This document shows, piece by piece, positions 1 to 9,284 of a stretch of DNA of 64,000 nt. The translations under genes were made by a program, and so were the position numbers. The first letter of the stretch is position 1, and every line of letters starts with the position of its first letter. This stretch comes from Natronospirales bacterium. Its GTDB lineage: Bacteria; Pseudomonadota; Gammaproteobacteria; Natronospirales; REEB76. The notes beneath the pieces are model-generated. The model saw only the letters and a program-made list of their open reading frames with translations, did not search any database and was not told where the DNA came from. The stretch covers positions 62,001-126,000 of the forward strand of contig JAJYUH010000006.1 of NCBI GenBank assembly GCA_021792635.1. The letters run 5' to 3'.

Positions 1-280
1 GCTGTACGCGGCCGGGCGGATCAATTGCCCGGTAATATTCTTCCAGGGTCTCAAGGATCGGGTGGTGCCTCCCGATCAGACGGAACGCATGGTGAATGCG
101 CTGCGTGCCAAAAAACTGCCGGTCGCCTGTCTGACTTTCGCCGGGGAAGGTCATGGTTTCCGCCGCCGCGACACCCTCCAGCGCGCACTGGAAGCGGAAC
201 TCACCTTTTACGGGCGCGTGTTCGGCTTCACGCCAGCAGACGCCTTGCCGCCGCTTGCCATCGAAAACCTGCCGGGATAG
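1..280 (+). CDS. S9 (prolyl oligopeptidase-type) peptidase, C-terminal part
   Basis: The gene enters from outside the window; about 92 C-terminal residues are visible, ending at TAG 278-280. The segment reads like the end of an alpha/beta-hydrolase peptidase of the S9 family. GLKDRVVPP contains the usual catalytic Asp after the last core strand, and GEGHGF contains the catalytic His. The serine nucleophile would lie upstream of the window. Substrate and localisation cannot be judged from this piece. The family call is fairly sure; the exact member is unknown. Confidence 0.8.
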   Translation, partial: LYAAGRINCPVIFFQGLKDRVVPPDQTERMVNALRAKKLPVACLTFAGEGHGFRRRDTLQRALEAELTFYGRVFGFTPADALPPLAIENLPG

Positions 281-686
281 GAATGCGTACCGGATGCTCG
301 CCACCCAATCGATACCGGAGGCGGAGTCAGGCATGGCCAACAGCACGGATCTCACCCACCCCAGCGAACGGTAAATCCGCCGCTCCGGAAACCAAAGCGG
401 GCGTCTCATTACATACCCGATGTTTTACGCCAGGACCGGCATACCTGCCGGTGCAACATCCCGATGTTCGGTCGGCAATTCCACATTCTGCACCGCATCA
501 TTAACAAATGGTAATATTTCCATGGAATGGCTTCAGTATCATTTGCCCGCAACCCGTATGCTCAATCTGTTTGCAATTGCATATTGCCGGAATTGACAGG
601 CTGTTTACCCTTGCCCGGAAATAAAAAAACGTTAAATCAACAACCTGGCTTTCCGCACACAGCCCTTGCTCTGCGGAGCCGCTATT
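281..686. other. Intergenic region between the peptidase and the glucan cluster
   Basis: No convincing gene is seen here. The first 200 bases are GC-rich. From about 500 the sequence becomes AT-rich, as expected for a promoter region. A TTGACA hexamer lies at 593-598 but has no good -10 box at standard spacing, so no promoter is assigned. A 13-codon open frame from the ATG at 333 has no support. Confidence 0.4.
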
Positions 687-968
687 GTGAATGATTTGGA
701 CACATACTCTGTCATGGTCGAGCGATTACGCGCTTATGCCGATGCGCTTGATCTCAAGAGCGATGATGAACTGATATTCAATACCCTGGATACCGGCAAA
801 AATACGGGAGAAGCGCTCGCACTGCTGCGTGAGAAACTCAGTATGCGGGTGGGCGGCGATTTTCTTGATTACCGCCTTCGCAGGTATTTTGCGGCAATGG
901 AAACGGATTTCCGCGGACCCCCGTTTGCAAGGCAGCGGCTTGTTACGGCGGCATTGACACGCAAATAA
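687..968 (+). CDS. Small hypothetical protein upstream of opgH
   Basis: A 93-residue protein from the GTG at 687; an ATG at 714 (protein starting MVERLRAY) is an alternative. It looks helical and acidic in the first half and ends with a basic stretch (RQRLVTAALTRK). There is no signal peptide or membrane segment and I recognise no family. It ends 25 bases before opgH on the same strand, so it may be co-transcribed with the glucan genes. The coding call is moderate and rests on its position and amino-acid composition. Confidence 0.45.
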   Translation: MNDLDTYSVMVERLRAYADALDLKSDDELIFNTLDTGKNTGEALALLREKLSMRVGGDFLDYRLRRYFAAMETDFRGPPFARQRLVTAALTRK

Positions 969-993
969 CGGCGGTTCGAAGGCCGGGGCCAAA

Positions 994-3063
994 ATGAAGC
1001 TGAGACTCTGGAGAAGCAAGGCTCTGCGCCGGCGTATGGCACTCGTCATTCTGGTGACCGTGCCGGCGTTGCTCGCCAGCGAGTTCATGGCGGGGGCGCT
1101 CCCGGTTCCCGGAAATCCGTTGCTGGATGATGCGGTTATTCTGGTATTCGGCCTACTCACAGCCTGGGTCGCGATCGGATTTTGGACCGCCATCTTCGGA
1201 TTTTTCGTATTGTTTACCCGCCGATCAACGGTACCTCTGCAGATGCCTTCCGTATGCGCGCTGCCGGAATCCACAACGGCTATTGTTGTGCCTGTATACA
1301 AGGAATCTGCCGAACGGGTGACTGCCGCGATCGAGGTGATGTATCGGGGGCTCGAAAAAGAATCCGCTCTCGGGCATTTCGAGTTCTATATCCTCTCCGA
1401 CAGTGACGATCCTGACGCATGCGTGCGGGAACAATGGGCCTGGGCACAGTTGTGCCGGACACTGGGAACGTTTAAGCGCGTACATTACCGGCGGCGTCAG
1501 GTAAACATCAAACGGAAAACGGGCAATATCGCCGATTTCCTGCGTCGCTGGGGTTCGCGTCATGATTACATGATCGTCCTCGATGCGGACAGTTTGATGT
1601 CTGCGGCAACCCTGGTAAAACTGGTTGCACTCATGGAAATCAACCCCACCGCCGGAATCATCCAGACCGCTCCCGGTATCATGCTTGCGAGGACACTGTT
1701 CGGCCGCATTCAGCAATTCGCGAACCGACTCTACGGTCCGATGTACGCCGCCGGGCTGTCATTCTGGCAACTCGGTGACAGTTATTACTGGGGACACAAT
1801 GCCATCATCCGTGTGGCGCCTTTCATGCAACACTGCGCACTGCCGAGACTGCGTGGCCGCGCGCCGTTATCCGGAGACATCCTGAGTCATGATTTCGTGG
1901 AGGCCGCACTCATGCGGCGCGCAGGCTGGTCAGTGTGGCTCATGTCCGACATCGCGGGAAGCTGGGAGGAAACGCCACCGACGCTGCTGGATGAACTTAA
2001 ACGAGACCGTCGCTGGTGTCATGGAAACCTGCAACATCTGCGTCTGCTGCTTGCCAAAGGGATGCTCGCCACTCACCGGCTGATGTTCATCAACGGCGCC
2101 ATGTCCTATATCGCATCGCTCCTGTGGTTCATTTATCTGCTGCTCGGCACCGCGGTCATCGCCTGGCACGCGCTCATTCCCCCAAACTACTTCCCTGCGG
2201 GCCACGGCCTGTTCCCGGTATGGCCGGTATGGCATCAGGGACTTGCGGTCGTTCTGCTCGCCCTGACCGTACTGATATTGTTCCTGCCGAAGCTGCTGGC
2301 GGTGGCACTCACCGTTGCGCAACGCCGCACGCATGAGTTTGGCGGACTGCCGCTACTGTTTTCCGGAGTAGGTATCGAGTTCCTTCACTCGGCGCTGCTG
2401 GCTCCCGTGCGCATGCTGTTCCACAGCCGCTTTGTGCTGGCGTCCCTCAGCGGGCGGAAGGTGAGCTGGGGTCCGCAGCAGCGCCAGGCAAGTGCCACGG
2501 GTTGGCGCGAGGCGCTGCGCTATCACGCGTTAGGCGCCATGCTGGCGTTTGCCTGGGCCGCTCTGTTGTATGCACTTGATCCCGGTTTTCTCTGGTGGCT
2601 GCTGCCCGTGCTCGGCTCCCTGATTCTCGCCCTGCCCGTTTCGGTATATACCAGCCGCGTGCAAACGGGTCAGGCTGCCAGACGCCTCGGTCTGTTCGCC
2701 ACCCCCGAAGAACGCACACCCACGGCCGAGATCAGCCTGCTGCAGCAGACATCGCTCACCCGCCAAACGGCGGCGCGGCGCGCCGTGCCGGGATTCCAGG
2801 CGGCGATCACAGACCCCTATGTCAATGCGGTCATCATGGCGCGGTTATCCCCCGTTTTGCGCCGCTACAATGAAGAGGTGACACTTACGCGGGCCTTGTA
2901 CCGTGTGCGCCTCCTGCGACATGGTCCGACGGCGCTCAACCGCCGGGAACAACTTGCAGTTCTCGGAGACCGCGGCTTGCTGGAGGACCTGCATGGCAGC
3001 GTGTGGGCATCATCCGCAGAACGCGCTTCCCTATGGTCCCTGGATATCAAGGCCAAGGCTTAA
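994..3063 (+). CDS. opgH: Glucan biosynthesis glucosyltransferase OpgH (MdoH)
   Basis: Inner-membrane family-2 glucosyltransferase that polymerises UDP-glucose into the linear backbone of osmoregulated periplasmic glucans. Two N-terminal membrane segments (about residues 15-35 and 45-75) precede the cytoplasmic GT2 domain. This shows SDSDD (135-139), DADS (197-200), SHDFVE (298-303) and RDRRW (337-341), the UDP-binding, metal-binding, acceptor and QxxRW-like motifs. More membrane segments follow from about 365. At 689 residues it is shorter than E. coli OpgH (847), mainly by lacking the long N-terminal extension. It is followed after 17 bases by an OpgG-like gene. The order H then G is the reverse of the enteric opgGH operon. 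Confidence 0.95.
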   Translation: MKLRLWRSKALRRRMALVILVTVPALLASEFMAGALPVPGNPLLDDAVILVFGLLTAWVAIGFWTAIFGFFVLFTRRSTVPLQMPSVCALPESTTAIVVPVYKESAERVTAAIEVMYRGLEKESALGHFEFYILSDSDDPDACVREQWAWAQLCRTLGTFKRVHYRRRQVNIKRKTGNIADFLRRWGSRHDYMIVLDADSLMSAATLVKLVALMEINPTAGIIQTAPGIMLARTLFGRIQQFANRLYGPMYAAGLSFWQLGDSYYWGHNAIIRVAPFMQHCALPRLRGRAPLSGDILSHDFVEAALMRRAGWSVWLMSDIAGSWEETPPTLLDELKRDRRWCHGNLQHLRLLLAKGMLATHRLMFINGAMSYIASLLWFIYLLLGTAVIAWHALIPPNYFPAGHGLFPVWPVWHQGLAVVLLALTVLILFLPKLLAVALTVAQRRTHEFGGLPLLFSGVGIEFLHSALLAPVRMLFHSRFVLASLSGRKVSWGPQQRQASATGWREALRYHALGAMLAFAWAALLYALDPGFLWWLLPVLGSLILALPVSVYTSRVQTGQAARRLGLFATPEERTPTAEISLLQQTSLTRQTAARRAVPGFQAAITDPYVNAVIMARLSPVLRRYNEEVTLTRALYRVRLLRHGPTALNRREQLAVLGDRGLLEDLHGSVWASSAERASLWSLDIKAKA

Positions 3064-3080
3064 ATCAGGACGCAACCGGC

Positions 3081-4862
3081 ATGCTCAGATTCACAGCACA
3101 TTTGCGCATCGTTCTGGTTTTATTCCCGCTGATTCTCGCCAGCTGCGCGTCCCTATCCTCGGTACACCGCGCACAAAGTGCGGCGGCTGCGGCCAATGTG
3201 CGCGCACAGCGTGCCGAGGCACAGGCCCGGGCCCTCGCCAAGAAAGTGGCAGCGATGCAGGCGGATTTTTCCTCCAACCTGGCCGAGATAAGCACCCAGC
3301 AGATGACACTCGCCTCAGCCGCGGCGGCCGCGCAAACACAATCGCTGACCGCCCTGCGGCGGGTAAAACGCGCGGAGCAAATGCTTTCGGCAACCCTGGC
3401 GAGCGATGCGAAGAACCCCGCCGGCGAACCGCGTTCCGCTCAGGGAGACCGGCTGTATTCCCGCCTGGTGGCCGAGGTACGCCTGCGCGCCGAGCGTGCT
3501 TACGTGTCGCCTCATTCCGTACCCGCCGTCTTGACCCGGATGGATCGGGAGGCATTCGATAAACTTGCATGGCGGGGAACCGTTCCGGGTTGGCCGATTG
3601 ACTCGCATTTCTCGCTGGCCTTTCAGCCGGCCGGATACCTGTACGATCATGGGATCACGGTACATCTGGTAAACGGTACCGGTGCGGAAACACTCACATT
3701 CACACCGCGGGATTTCAGTATCCCGGCGTCTCTGGCACACCGCCTGCCGGCGCGGGTGGCTGCCGCGGGAATTAATTTTTCATACCCGCTGAATGCCGAA
3801 CACCAGGCGGATGAGTTTCTTTCGTTTCTTGGCGCCAGCTATTTCCGTGCGCTGGGCCGCCGTCAATGGTGGGGACTCTCCGCCCGCGGTCTGGCGGTGA
3901 ATACGGCGGTGCCGAACATGCAGGAGGAATTTCCCTTTTTTCGTTCCTTTTGGGTCGTGGTGCCCCCCGCGGATGCCCGCTCGATGACTGTGCTGGCGCT
4001 GCTTGACAGTCCGAGTGTCACGGGAGCGTACCGCTTTGTGATTACCCCCGGTGAAACGACCACGCTTCACATAACGGCCATCCTGTTCCTGCGTCATTCT
4101 GTGCGCCGGCTTGGGCTCGCACCGCTCACCAGCATGTTTCTGCAGGGACGCGCCAGCCCGAGGCGCGTGACTGCATTGCATCAGGAGATTCATGATTCCG
4201 ATGGACTGTCCATCGAAACACAAACCGGCCAATGGCTGTGGCGACCGTTAACCAACCCCGCGCGGCTCAGCACCACGAGTTTTGAACTGGACAATCCCGC
4301 TGGCTATGGGCTGATGCAACGTGACCGCGACTTCAACGAGTACCAGTCTCTCAGCAACCATTACCAGGATCGCCCGAGTGCATGGGTTAGGTTCCTGGGT
4401 CACTGGGGTCGCGGGCACATTGAACTCATCGAGATTCCGAGCCAGAGCGCTGCAAACGATAACGTGGTGGCATTCTGGGTACCCCGGAAACTTCCGCAAC
4501 CTGGCCAGCCGCTGACATTGCGCTACGACATTCAGTGGCAGGGTGGCGAACAGACCCACCCACCGCTCGCCTGGACCGTGGAAACCCGGCAGGTACGCCT
4601 CGCGGGAGACATACGCATGTTCACCCTCTACTTTTCTGGCGGCGAACTTGCACAATTGCCCTCCTGGGTGTTACTGCAACCCGAGGTACGGGTCAGCGGC
4701 GCACAGCCCGCCACGAATGTGACCCTCGTCAAGCTGCCGACCGGCGGGCGCTGGCGCTTGCGATTCACGGTGCATGGAAACGCTCATGTGAAGATCAATG
4801 CGCAGATTGTTTACCGCGGTAAATCGCTCACGGAAAACTGGAACTATGGACCACGGCCCTGA
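3081..4862 (+). CDS. OpgG/OpgD-like glucan protein with lipoprotein signal and coiled coil
   Basis: A 593-residue periplasmic glucan biosynthesis protein (MdoG family) from the ATG at 3081. The signal ends in the lipobox LASC with Cys22, so it should be lipidated. Residues about 28-120 are an Ala/Gln/Arg-rich coiled coil absent from ordinary OpgG. The MdoG domain follows from about 150 to the end; segments such as DNPAGYGLMQRD and HWGRGHIELIEIP are shared with the second paralogue at 4878-6443. OpgG/OpgD proteins shape or branch the beta-glucan in the periplasm, and E. coli OpgD and OpgG are reported to be beta-1,2-glucanases. It lies directly behind opgH, so the two are almost certainly one operon. 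The extension may tether the enzyme to a membrane or to OpgH; that is inference. Confidence 0.88.
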   Translation: MLRFTAHLRIVLVLFPLILASCASLSSVHRAQSAAAAANVRAQRAEAQARALAKKVAAMQADFSSNLAEISTQQMTLASAAAAAQTQSLTALRRVKRAEQMLSATLASDAKNPAGEPRSAQGDRLYSRLVAEVRLRAERAYVSPHSVPAVLTRMDREAFDKLAWRGTVPGWPIDSHFSLAFQPAGYLYDHGITVHLVNGTGAETLTFTPRDFSIPASLAHRLPARVAAAGINFSYPLNAEHQADEFLSFLGASYFRALGRRQWWGLSARGLAVNTAVPNMQEEFPFFRSFWVVVPPADARSMTVLALLDSPSVTGAYRFVITPGETTTLHITAILFLRHSVRRLGLAPLTSMFLQGRASPRRVTALHQEIHDSDGLSIETQTGQWLWRPLTNPARLSTTSFELDNPAGYGLMQRDRDFNEYQSLSNHYQDRPSAWVRFLGHWGRGHIELIEIPSQSAANDNVVAFWVPRKLPQPGQPLTLRYDIQWQGGEQTHPPLAWTVETRQVRLAGDIRMFTLYFSGGELAQLPSWVLLQPEVRVSGAQPATNVTLVKLPTGGRWRLRFTVHGNAHVKINAQIVYRGKSLTENWNYGPRP

Positions 4863-4877
4863 AGTCGGGAGCGGTAT

Positions 4878-6443
4878 TCAAGCCCCGGGGCATCCGGGTG
4901 TTTGCAGCAGCGGGCGCGCATTGCTCCAGGGCAGCAGATAGCTCCAGGTTTCGGTGAGCGTATTCCGGCCGCGTTGCAGGAATGCCCTGAGTTCCAGCGG
5001 GCGCTCTGCCTGGACTCGAACAAGGAAAGAGAGTCTGTAACCCCCCGCGGCGCGGTTTCGCATGACGGAAACCCGGCTCACCCGCGCGGAGCGGTCGGCG
5101 CTGACGGCAGCGTGAACCGTGCCCCGGCCCGGCAGGAATTTGCCGCCGAAATCCACGACAAACCGCAGAGTATTTTTTGCGGAATCACACGGCATGCCCG
5201 GATTCGGTCCTGAACCGATGAAGGTGTGCCTGACGTAGCCTGCGGGCGGACGGGCAACCCCGGCACGGCCGAATAGCACCCGATAGGCATAGCGATATTC
5301 CCGGCCGGGCTGCGCAGGCTGCCGGGGAACCCAGTAAGCCACGATGTTATCCATCGTTTCGGAGCTTGCGGGGATCTCCACGAGTTCAATGTGCCCGCGC
5401 CCCCAGTGGTTTGCGGGAACCACCCACGCGCTTGGCCGCAAATCATAGCGGGCCCCCAGATCCTGGTAGGCTGAAAATCGCTGCTCGCGCTGCATGAGTC
5501 CGAAACCCACGGGATCATCCAGCGCAAAACTTGAAACCAGAAAATGCACCGGATTGAGCAGCGGTCGCCACAGCCATTCGCCGTCGCCGTTCTCCATCTG
5601 CAGCCCGTTTGAATCATGTACGGCGGGACGCCATTCTCCGGCAGGCCGCGGGGTTCCGGCGCCGAAGAAAAACATGCTGGTGAGCGGCGCGATGCCGACA
5701 ACGCGTGGCGTCTTGCGGAAGAAAAGCGCCGCCTGAACCGCAATGCGGGTGGCCCCGCCCGGCGTGATCTGGAAACGGTAGGCTCCCGTGACACTGGATC
5801 CGTCGAGGAGGGCATAAACCGTCATACTGGCCGCTCCATGCTTTGGTTCCAGCAGCCAGAACTTGCGAAATGCCGGAAACTGTTCACCGGGAGGGAAGGC
5901 GGTATCCACGGCGATGGCGCGCGCGGAAAGACCAAAATGATTCGGGCGTCCGACGGCGCGAAAATAGCTTGCCCCCGCGAATACCAGGAACTGGTTTTGA
6001 ATACCCGGTACCGTCAAGGGAAAGGTGAGCTTGAACCCCGCGTAACCGGGATGGCGGGGCAGGCGCCGGGAAAAGGCCCCGGAGGGATAGGTAAAATCCC
6101 GTTTTGAAAAATGCAGCGGCTGCACGGATCCGTTCCTGACAATCGCTATCGCGACCGGGGTCATGTAATAGAGCCCGAGCGGAACCGGTTGCACCTGGAA
6201 GTTGCGCCCGCTGCCATGCCACAGGCTGTTGGCGGGGATGAAGCGGATGGCTTGATACTGATCGTAGGAAATGGCGGACAGGAACTCCGGCGCCCGCGGC
6301 GGCGGCACGTAAGCATGGAGCGCAGCCGCGCGGGCTTCCTGTATGACATGCGCGAAAGAAAAGCGTGCGGCGCCTTGTGCGGTATGCATGGCCACAAGCG
6401 ATGTCGCCAGGAAGGCAAACAGAATGAATAATGCGATGCGCAT
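4878..6443 (-). CDS. opgG: Periplasmic glucan biosynthesis protein OpgG (second paralogue)
   Basis: A 521-residue MdoG-family protein with a conventional cleavable signal peptide (about residues 1-25, ending AQGA) and no coiled coil. The fold runs through conserved blocks including GASYFRAVG, GLSARAIAVDTA, DDPVGFGLMQRE and HWGRGHIELVEIP, which parallel the lipoprotein paralogue encoded convergently on the plus strand 15 bases away. It would act in the periplasm on the glucan made by OpgH. Having two OpgG-type proteins around one opgH resembles the OpgG/OpgD pair of enterics, where one makes and one trims the polymer. Which one does what here cannot be told from sequence. Confidence 0.92.
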   Translation of the reverse strand: MRIALFILFAFLATSLVAMHTAQGAARFSFAHVIQEARAAALHAYVPPPRAPEFLSAISYDQYQAIRFIPANSLWHGSGRNFQVQPVPLGLYYMTPVAIAIVRNGSVQPLHFSKRDFTYPSGAFSRRLPRHPGYAGFKLTFPLTVPGIQNQFLVFAGASYFRAVGRPNHFGLSARAIAVDTAFPPGEQFPAFRKFWLLEPKHGAASMTVYALLDGSSVTGAYRFQITPGGATRIAVQAALFFRKTPRVVGIAPLTSMFFFGAGTPRPAGEWRPAVHDSNGLQMENGDGEWLWRPLLNPVHFLVSSFALDDPVGFGLMQREQRFSAYQDLGARYDLRPSAWVVPANHWGRGHIELVEIPASSETMDNIVAYWVPRQPAQPGREYRYAYRVLFGRAGVARPPAGYVRHTFIGSGPNPGMPCDSAKNTLRFVVDFGGKFLPGRGTVHAAVSADRSARVSRVSVMRNRAAGGYRLSFLVRVQAERPLELRAFLQRGRNTLTETWSYLLPWSNARPLLQTPGCPGA

Positions 6444-6592
6444 GGTTTCTCTGACCGATTGCTGCCAACCCTTCTCCGGACTATTTCAGCTCACGGGTTG
6501 CCGAAATGCCGTGCCGCGTGTCTTTGCTTCAAACCTCCGCGCTGGATTCAATTGTAACGAAGCGTCGACCTGATTTGCGACAGTTGCGGTGT

Positions 6593-8257
6593 TCAGCCCT
6601 GGAAATCCTCTTCGCGGAACTCGTCGGGCGATCCGGCCTCGGCGTGGCGGCGCAGTTCCACCCGGCGGATTTTTCCGGATATGGTCTTGGGCAAGTCGAA
6701 GAACTCCAGCCGGCGGATGCGCTGGTAGGGCGGCAGGCGCGTGCGTGCAAATGCGAACAGGGCGGCGGCGGTCTCGCGCGTCGGCGCAAATCCCGCGCGC
6801 AGCGCCACATAGGCCTTGGGCACCGCCATCCGCTGCGCATCGGGCGCCGGCACCACCGCCGCCTCGGCCACAGCTGGGTGCTCGATGAGCGCGGATTCGA
6901 TCTCGAAGGGGCTGATGCGGTAATCCGAACTCTTGAACACATCGTCGCTGCGGCCCACGTACCAGAAGCGCCCCCCCGCGTCGCGGCGCGCCACGTCACC
7001 GGTGCGATAATAGCCGCCGGCCATGGCCGCAGCGCTGCGCGCCGCATCATCCAGATAACCGGTCATGAGTCCCAGCGGCCGCGGCGCGAGCCTGAGCGCC
7101 AGCATGCCTTCCTCGGCGGGGGCACCGTCGGCATCGAGAACCACCGGATCGAACCCCGGCAGCGGACGGCCCATGGCGCCCGGCTGCACGCTCTCGCCCG
7201 GCAGGTTGCCGATCTGCGCAGTGGTCTCGGTCTGTCCGTAGCCGTCACGTACCGTGAGCCCCCAGGCGTGTTGCACCCGCTGGATTACCTCGGGGTTGAG
7301 CGGTTCGCCGGCGCTCGCGAGTTCCCGCAACTGGGTTCGGCAAGCCCCCAGCTCCTGCTGGATGAACAGCCGCCACACCGTGGGCGGCGCGCACAGCGTG
7401 GTCACGCGTTTTTCGGCAATGAGTGCCAGGGTACGCGCCGCGTCGAAGCGTCCGCCGCGCTGGCCGAACACCGTCGCACCGGCATTCCACGGGGCGAACA
7501 CGCTGCTCCACGCATGCTTGGCCCAGCCGGGCGAGCTGATGTTGAAATGCACATCACCCTCGCGGATGCCGATCCAGTAAAGCGTGGACAGATGGCCCAC
7601 CGGATAACTCACATGGGTATGGCCCACGAGCTTGGGATGCGCGGTGGTGCCGGAGGTGAAGTACAGCAGGAACAGCGCGTCGGCACGCGTGCGCACCGGC
7701 GGACGGAAAGCGGCGGGCATGGCGTAGGCCGTGCTGTAATCCACCCAGCCGGGCGTCTTGTCACCCACCGCGATGCGCGTGAGCGTGGCCGGTAACGCGG
7801 CACAGCGTTCGGTATGTTCTCCGGCGACGACCAGATGGCGGATGTCACCGGCCTGAACCCGGTAGGCGAGGCCCTCGGCGTTCATGAGCGTGGTGGTGGG
7901 TACGATTACCGCGCCGAGTTTCATGACGGCGAGCAGCGTTTCCCACAGCGCTGGCACGTTGTCGAGCATCACCAGCACGCGTTCACCGGGTACGACGCCC
8001 CGTGCCTGCAGGAAATTGGCCACCTGGGCCGAGCGCCGGGCGAGCTCGGCAAACGACAGCTTCTCCTCGCTGCCGGTCTCCTCCATGAGCCACAGCGCGG
8101 TGCGCGCGTTACCGGCGGCATAGTGATCGAAATAATCCAGCGCCCAGTTGAAATGCTCGAACACCGGCCAGCGGAAACCGCCGTAGGCCCGCGCGTAGTC
8201 GAGCCGGTTTTCCAGCAGAAAATCCCGGGCCTTGAGGAAGGCGTCGAGTGGAGTCAT
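6593..8257 (-). CDS. AMP-dependent acyl-CoA synthetase (medium-chain/ACSM-like)
   Basis: A 554-residue adenylate-forming ligase that would activate a carboxylic acid to its acyl-CoA through an acyl-AMP. The ATP-binding loop TSGTT is at residues 201-205, followed by the usual GYGQTETT, YRTGDVARRD and the C-terminal PKTISGKIRR motif, whose catalytic Lys is about residue 529. The N-terminal block FNWALDYFD and the SSPGWAKHAWSS region are typical of the medium-chain or benzoate-type branch rather than acetyl-CoA synthetase. The substrate is not predictable. It stands alone between glucan genes and an outer-membrane protein, with no operon partner. Confidence 0.9.
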   Translation of the reverse strand: MTPLDAFLKARDFLLENRLDYARAYGGFRWPVFEHFNWALDYFDHYAAGNARTALWLMEETGSEEKLSFAELARRSAQVANFLQARGVVPGERVLVMLDNVPALWETLLAVMKLGAVIVPTTTLMNAEGLAYRVQAGDIRHLVVAGEHTERCAALPATLTRIAVGDKTPGWVDYSTAYAMPAAFRPPVRTRADALFLLYFTSGTTAHPKLVGHTHVSYPVGHLSTLYWIGIREGDVHFNISSPGWAKHAWSSVFAPWNAGATVFGQRGGRFDAARTLALIAEKRVTTLCAPPTVWRLFIQQELGACRTQLRELASAGEPLNPEVIQRVQHAWGLTVRDGYGQTETTAQIGNLPGESVQPGAMGRPLPGFDPVVLDADGAPAEEGMLALRLAPRPLGLMTGYLDDAARSAAAMAGGYYRTGDVARRDAGGRFWYVGRSDDVFKSSDYRISPFEIESALIEHPAVAEAAVVPAPDAQRMAVPKAYVALRAGFAPTRETAAALFAFARTRLPPYQRIRRLEFFDLPKTISGKIRRVELRRHAEAGSPDEFREEDFQG

Positions 8258-8387
8258 GACTTCGCCCGGTGAATGTAGCGGGGAAATGCTAACACCGGCG
8301 CCGGTGCCGCGTCAGGATTCGCGGAACCATCCTCCTGCGGGGGCATCGGCGGCGGCGCGTCCCCTGCGCCGTCCCTCTGCGCCCCCG

Positions 8388-8867
8388 TCAAAAATGATAC
8401 GCAATGCCGATCATCAGGGTGTCCAGGTTCGTGCCCAGATTGCCGCTGCGGTTTGACAGCACCTGGTATTCGCCCCGCAGGCTCATGTGATGCGTGAGCC
8501 GGTACGATATCCCCACGCCAATCAGCGGATCCGTGCCGGTGGCCTTATAGGTGCTCACCGGACTTTCCGTCCAATACGCCATGCCCAGACGCGCCAGCAG
8601 GTGTAGGTGCCGGGTGAGCGGATAGCGCCCGAGGGCACTGACGCTCCACAGCGTCATCTCATAACCCATCAGGGACTGGTAGCCGGCCTCCACATTCAGA
8701 TAACGGTTGAAGCGATAGCCGCCCGAAAACCCGAAATCCGATGAGTTGCCGAACCCCGAGGTCGTGGTCCGGCCCAGATTGGCTCCCGCGTAGAAACCGG
8801 TACCGGCATGCGCCAGCGGAACGGCCAGTACAGCGGCCAGGACAAAAGCACCGATAAATTTCTTCAT
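8388..8867 (-). CDS. Small outer-membrane beta-barrel protein
   Basis: A 159-residue protein with a signal peptide (residues about 1-22, ending AHAG) followed by alternating amphipathic strands such as GFYAGANLGR, FGFSGGYRF, YLNVEAGYQ and LDTLMIGIAYHF. The terminal Phe is the usual signal for BAM-assisted insertion. The pattern fits the OmpA/OmpW-like eight-stranded barrels (OMP_b-brl family). There is no periplasmic peptidoglycan-binding domain. The leader carries GAGG shortly before the ATG and a strong hairpin further upstream. The function is unknown; it could be structural or an adhesin-like barrel. Confidence 0.85.
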   Translation of the reverse strand: MKKFIGAFVLAAVLAVPLAHAGTGFYAGANLGRTTTSGFGNSSDFGFSGGYRFNRYLNVEAGYQSLMGYEMTLWSVSALGRYPLTRHLHLLARLGMAYWTESPVSTYKATGTDPLIGVGISYRLTHHMSLRGEYQVLSNRSGNLGTNLDTLMIGIAYHF

Positions 8868-8901
8868 GAATACAGGTTCCTCAATTTTATGTTATGACGG
8901 C

Positions 8902-8931
8902 GGCGTGCTGAGAAAGTCTTCGCAGCACGCC
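8902..8931 (-). promoter_or_regulatory. Nine-base-pair hairpin in the leader of the barrel gene
   Basis: GGCGTGCTG at 8902-8910 pairs perfectly with CAGCACGCC at 8923-8931 around a 12-base loop. Read on the minus strand it lies 35-64 bases upstream of the barrel start codon. A TATAAC hexamer farther upstream, near 8960-8965, could serve as -10 box. There is no U-tract, so it is not an intrinsic terminator. Leader hairpins are known to stabilise outer-membrane protein mRNAs such as ompA; that role here is inference. Confidence 0.45.
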
Positions 8932-9284
8932 GTTCCTGGGACGCCGGGAGTAAACCCGCGCATTCAGTTATACACGGGATTTTTATCCAGAAGGGTTCCG
9001 CACCGGTATCATGGTCTCTCGGTGCAATTTGCAAGGCACTTCTTGAGTGTGGTTTTCCCCACAGTCCGGGTGGGGGCGGGAAGAAGTTTTTCGCTTTCCC
9101 TGCACCCCGAGCCGAATCAGACCGCCATCCCGCCACAAAGTTCAAGCTAACCCCGATTTATCCGCACTTCCGCAGTGCCGGCAAGATTCATTCCGCCGCT
9201 GCCTGGAAATGAAGCGGATGGAGTGGTGAAACTGGCGCAGATCCAACACGACCCGCCTGCGCGCAGTGCCGACAGGCGGAAGGA
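8932..9284. other. Intergenic region without a recognised gene
   Basis: Apart from the probable promoter of the barrel gene at its left end, I see no coding potential or RNA gene. An imperfect inverted repeat CGCCTG...CAGGCG lies at about 9250-9277, just beyond the end of the hydrolase remnant, without a T-run. Confidence 0.35.

Noticed and set aside
593-630. A sigma-70 promoter with TTGACA at 593
   Set aside because: No acceptable -10 hexamer at 16-18 bases; the AT-rich stretch is at the wrong distance.
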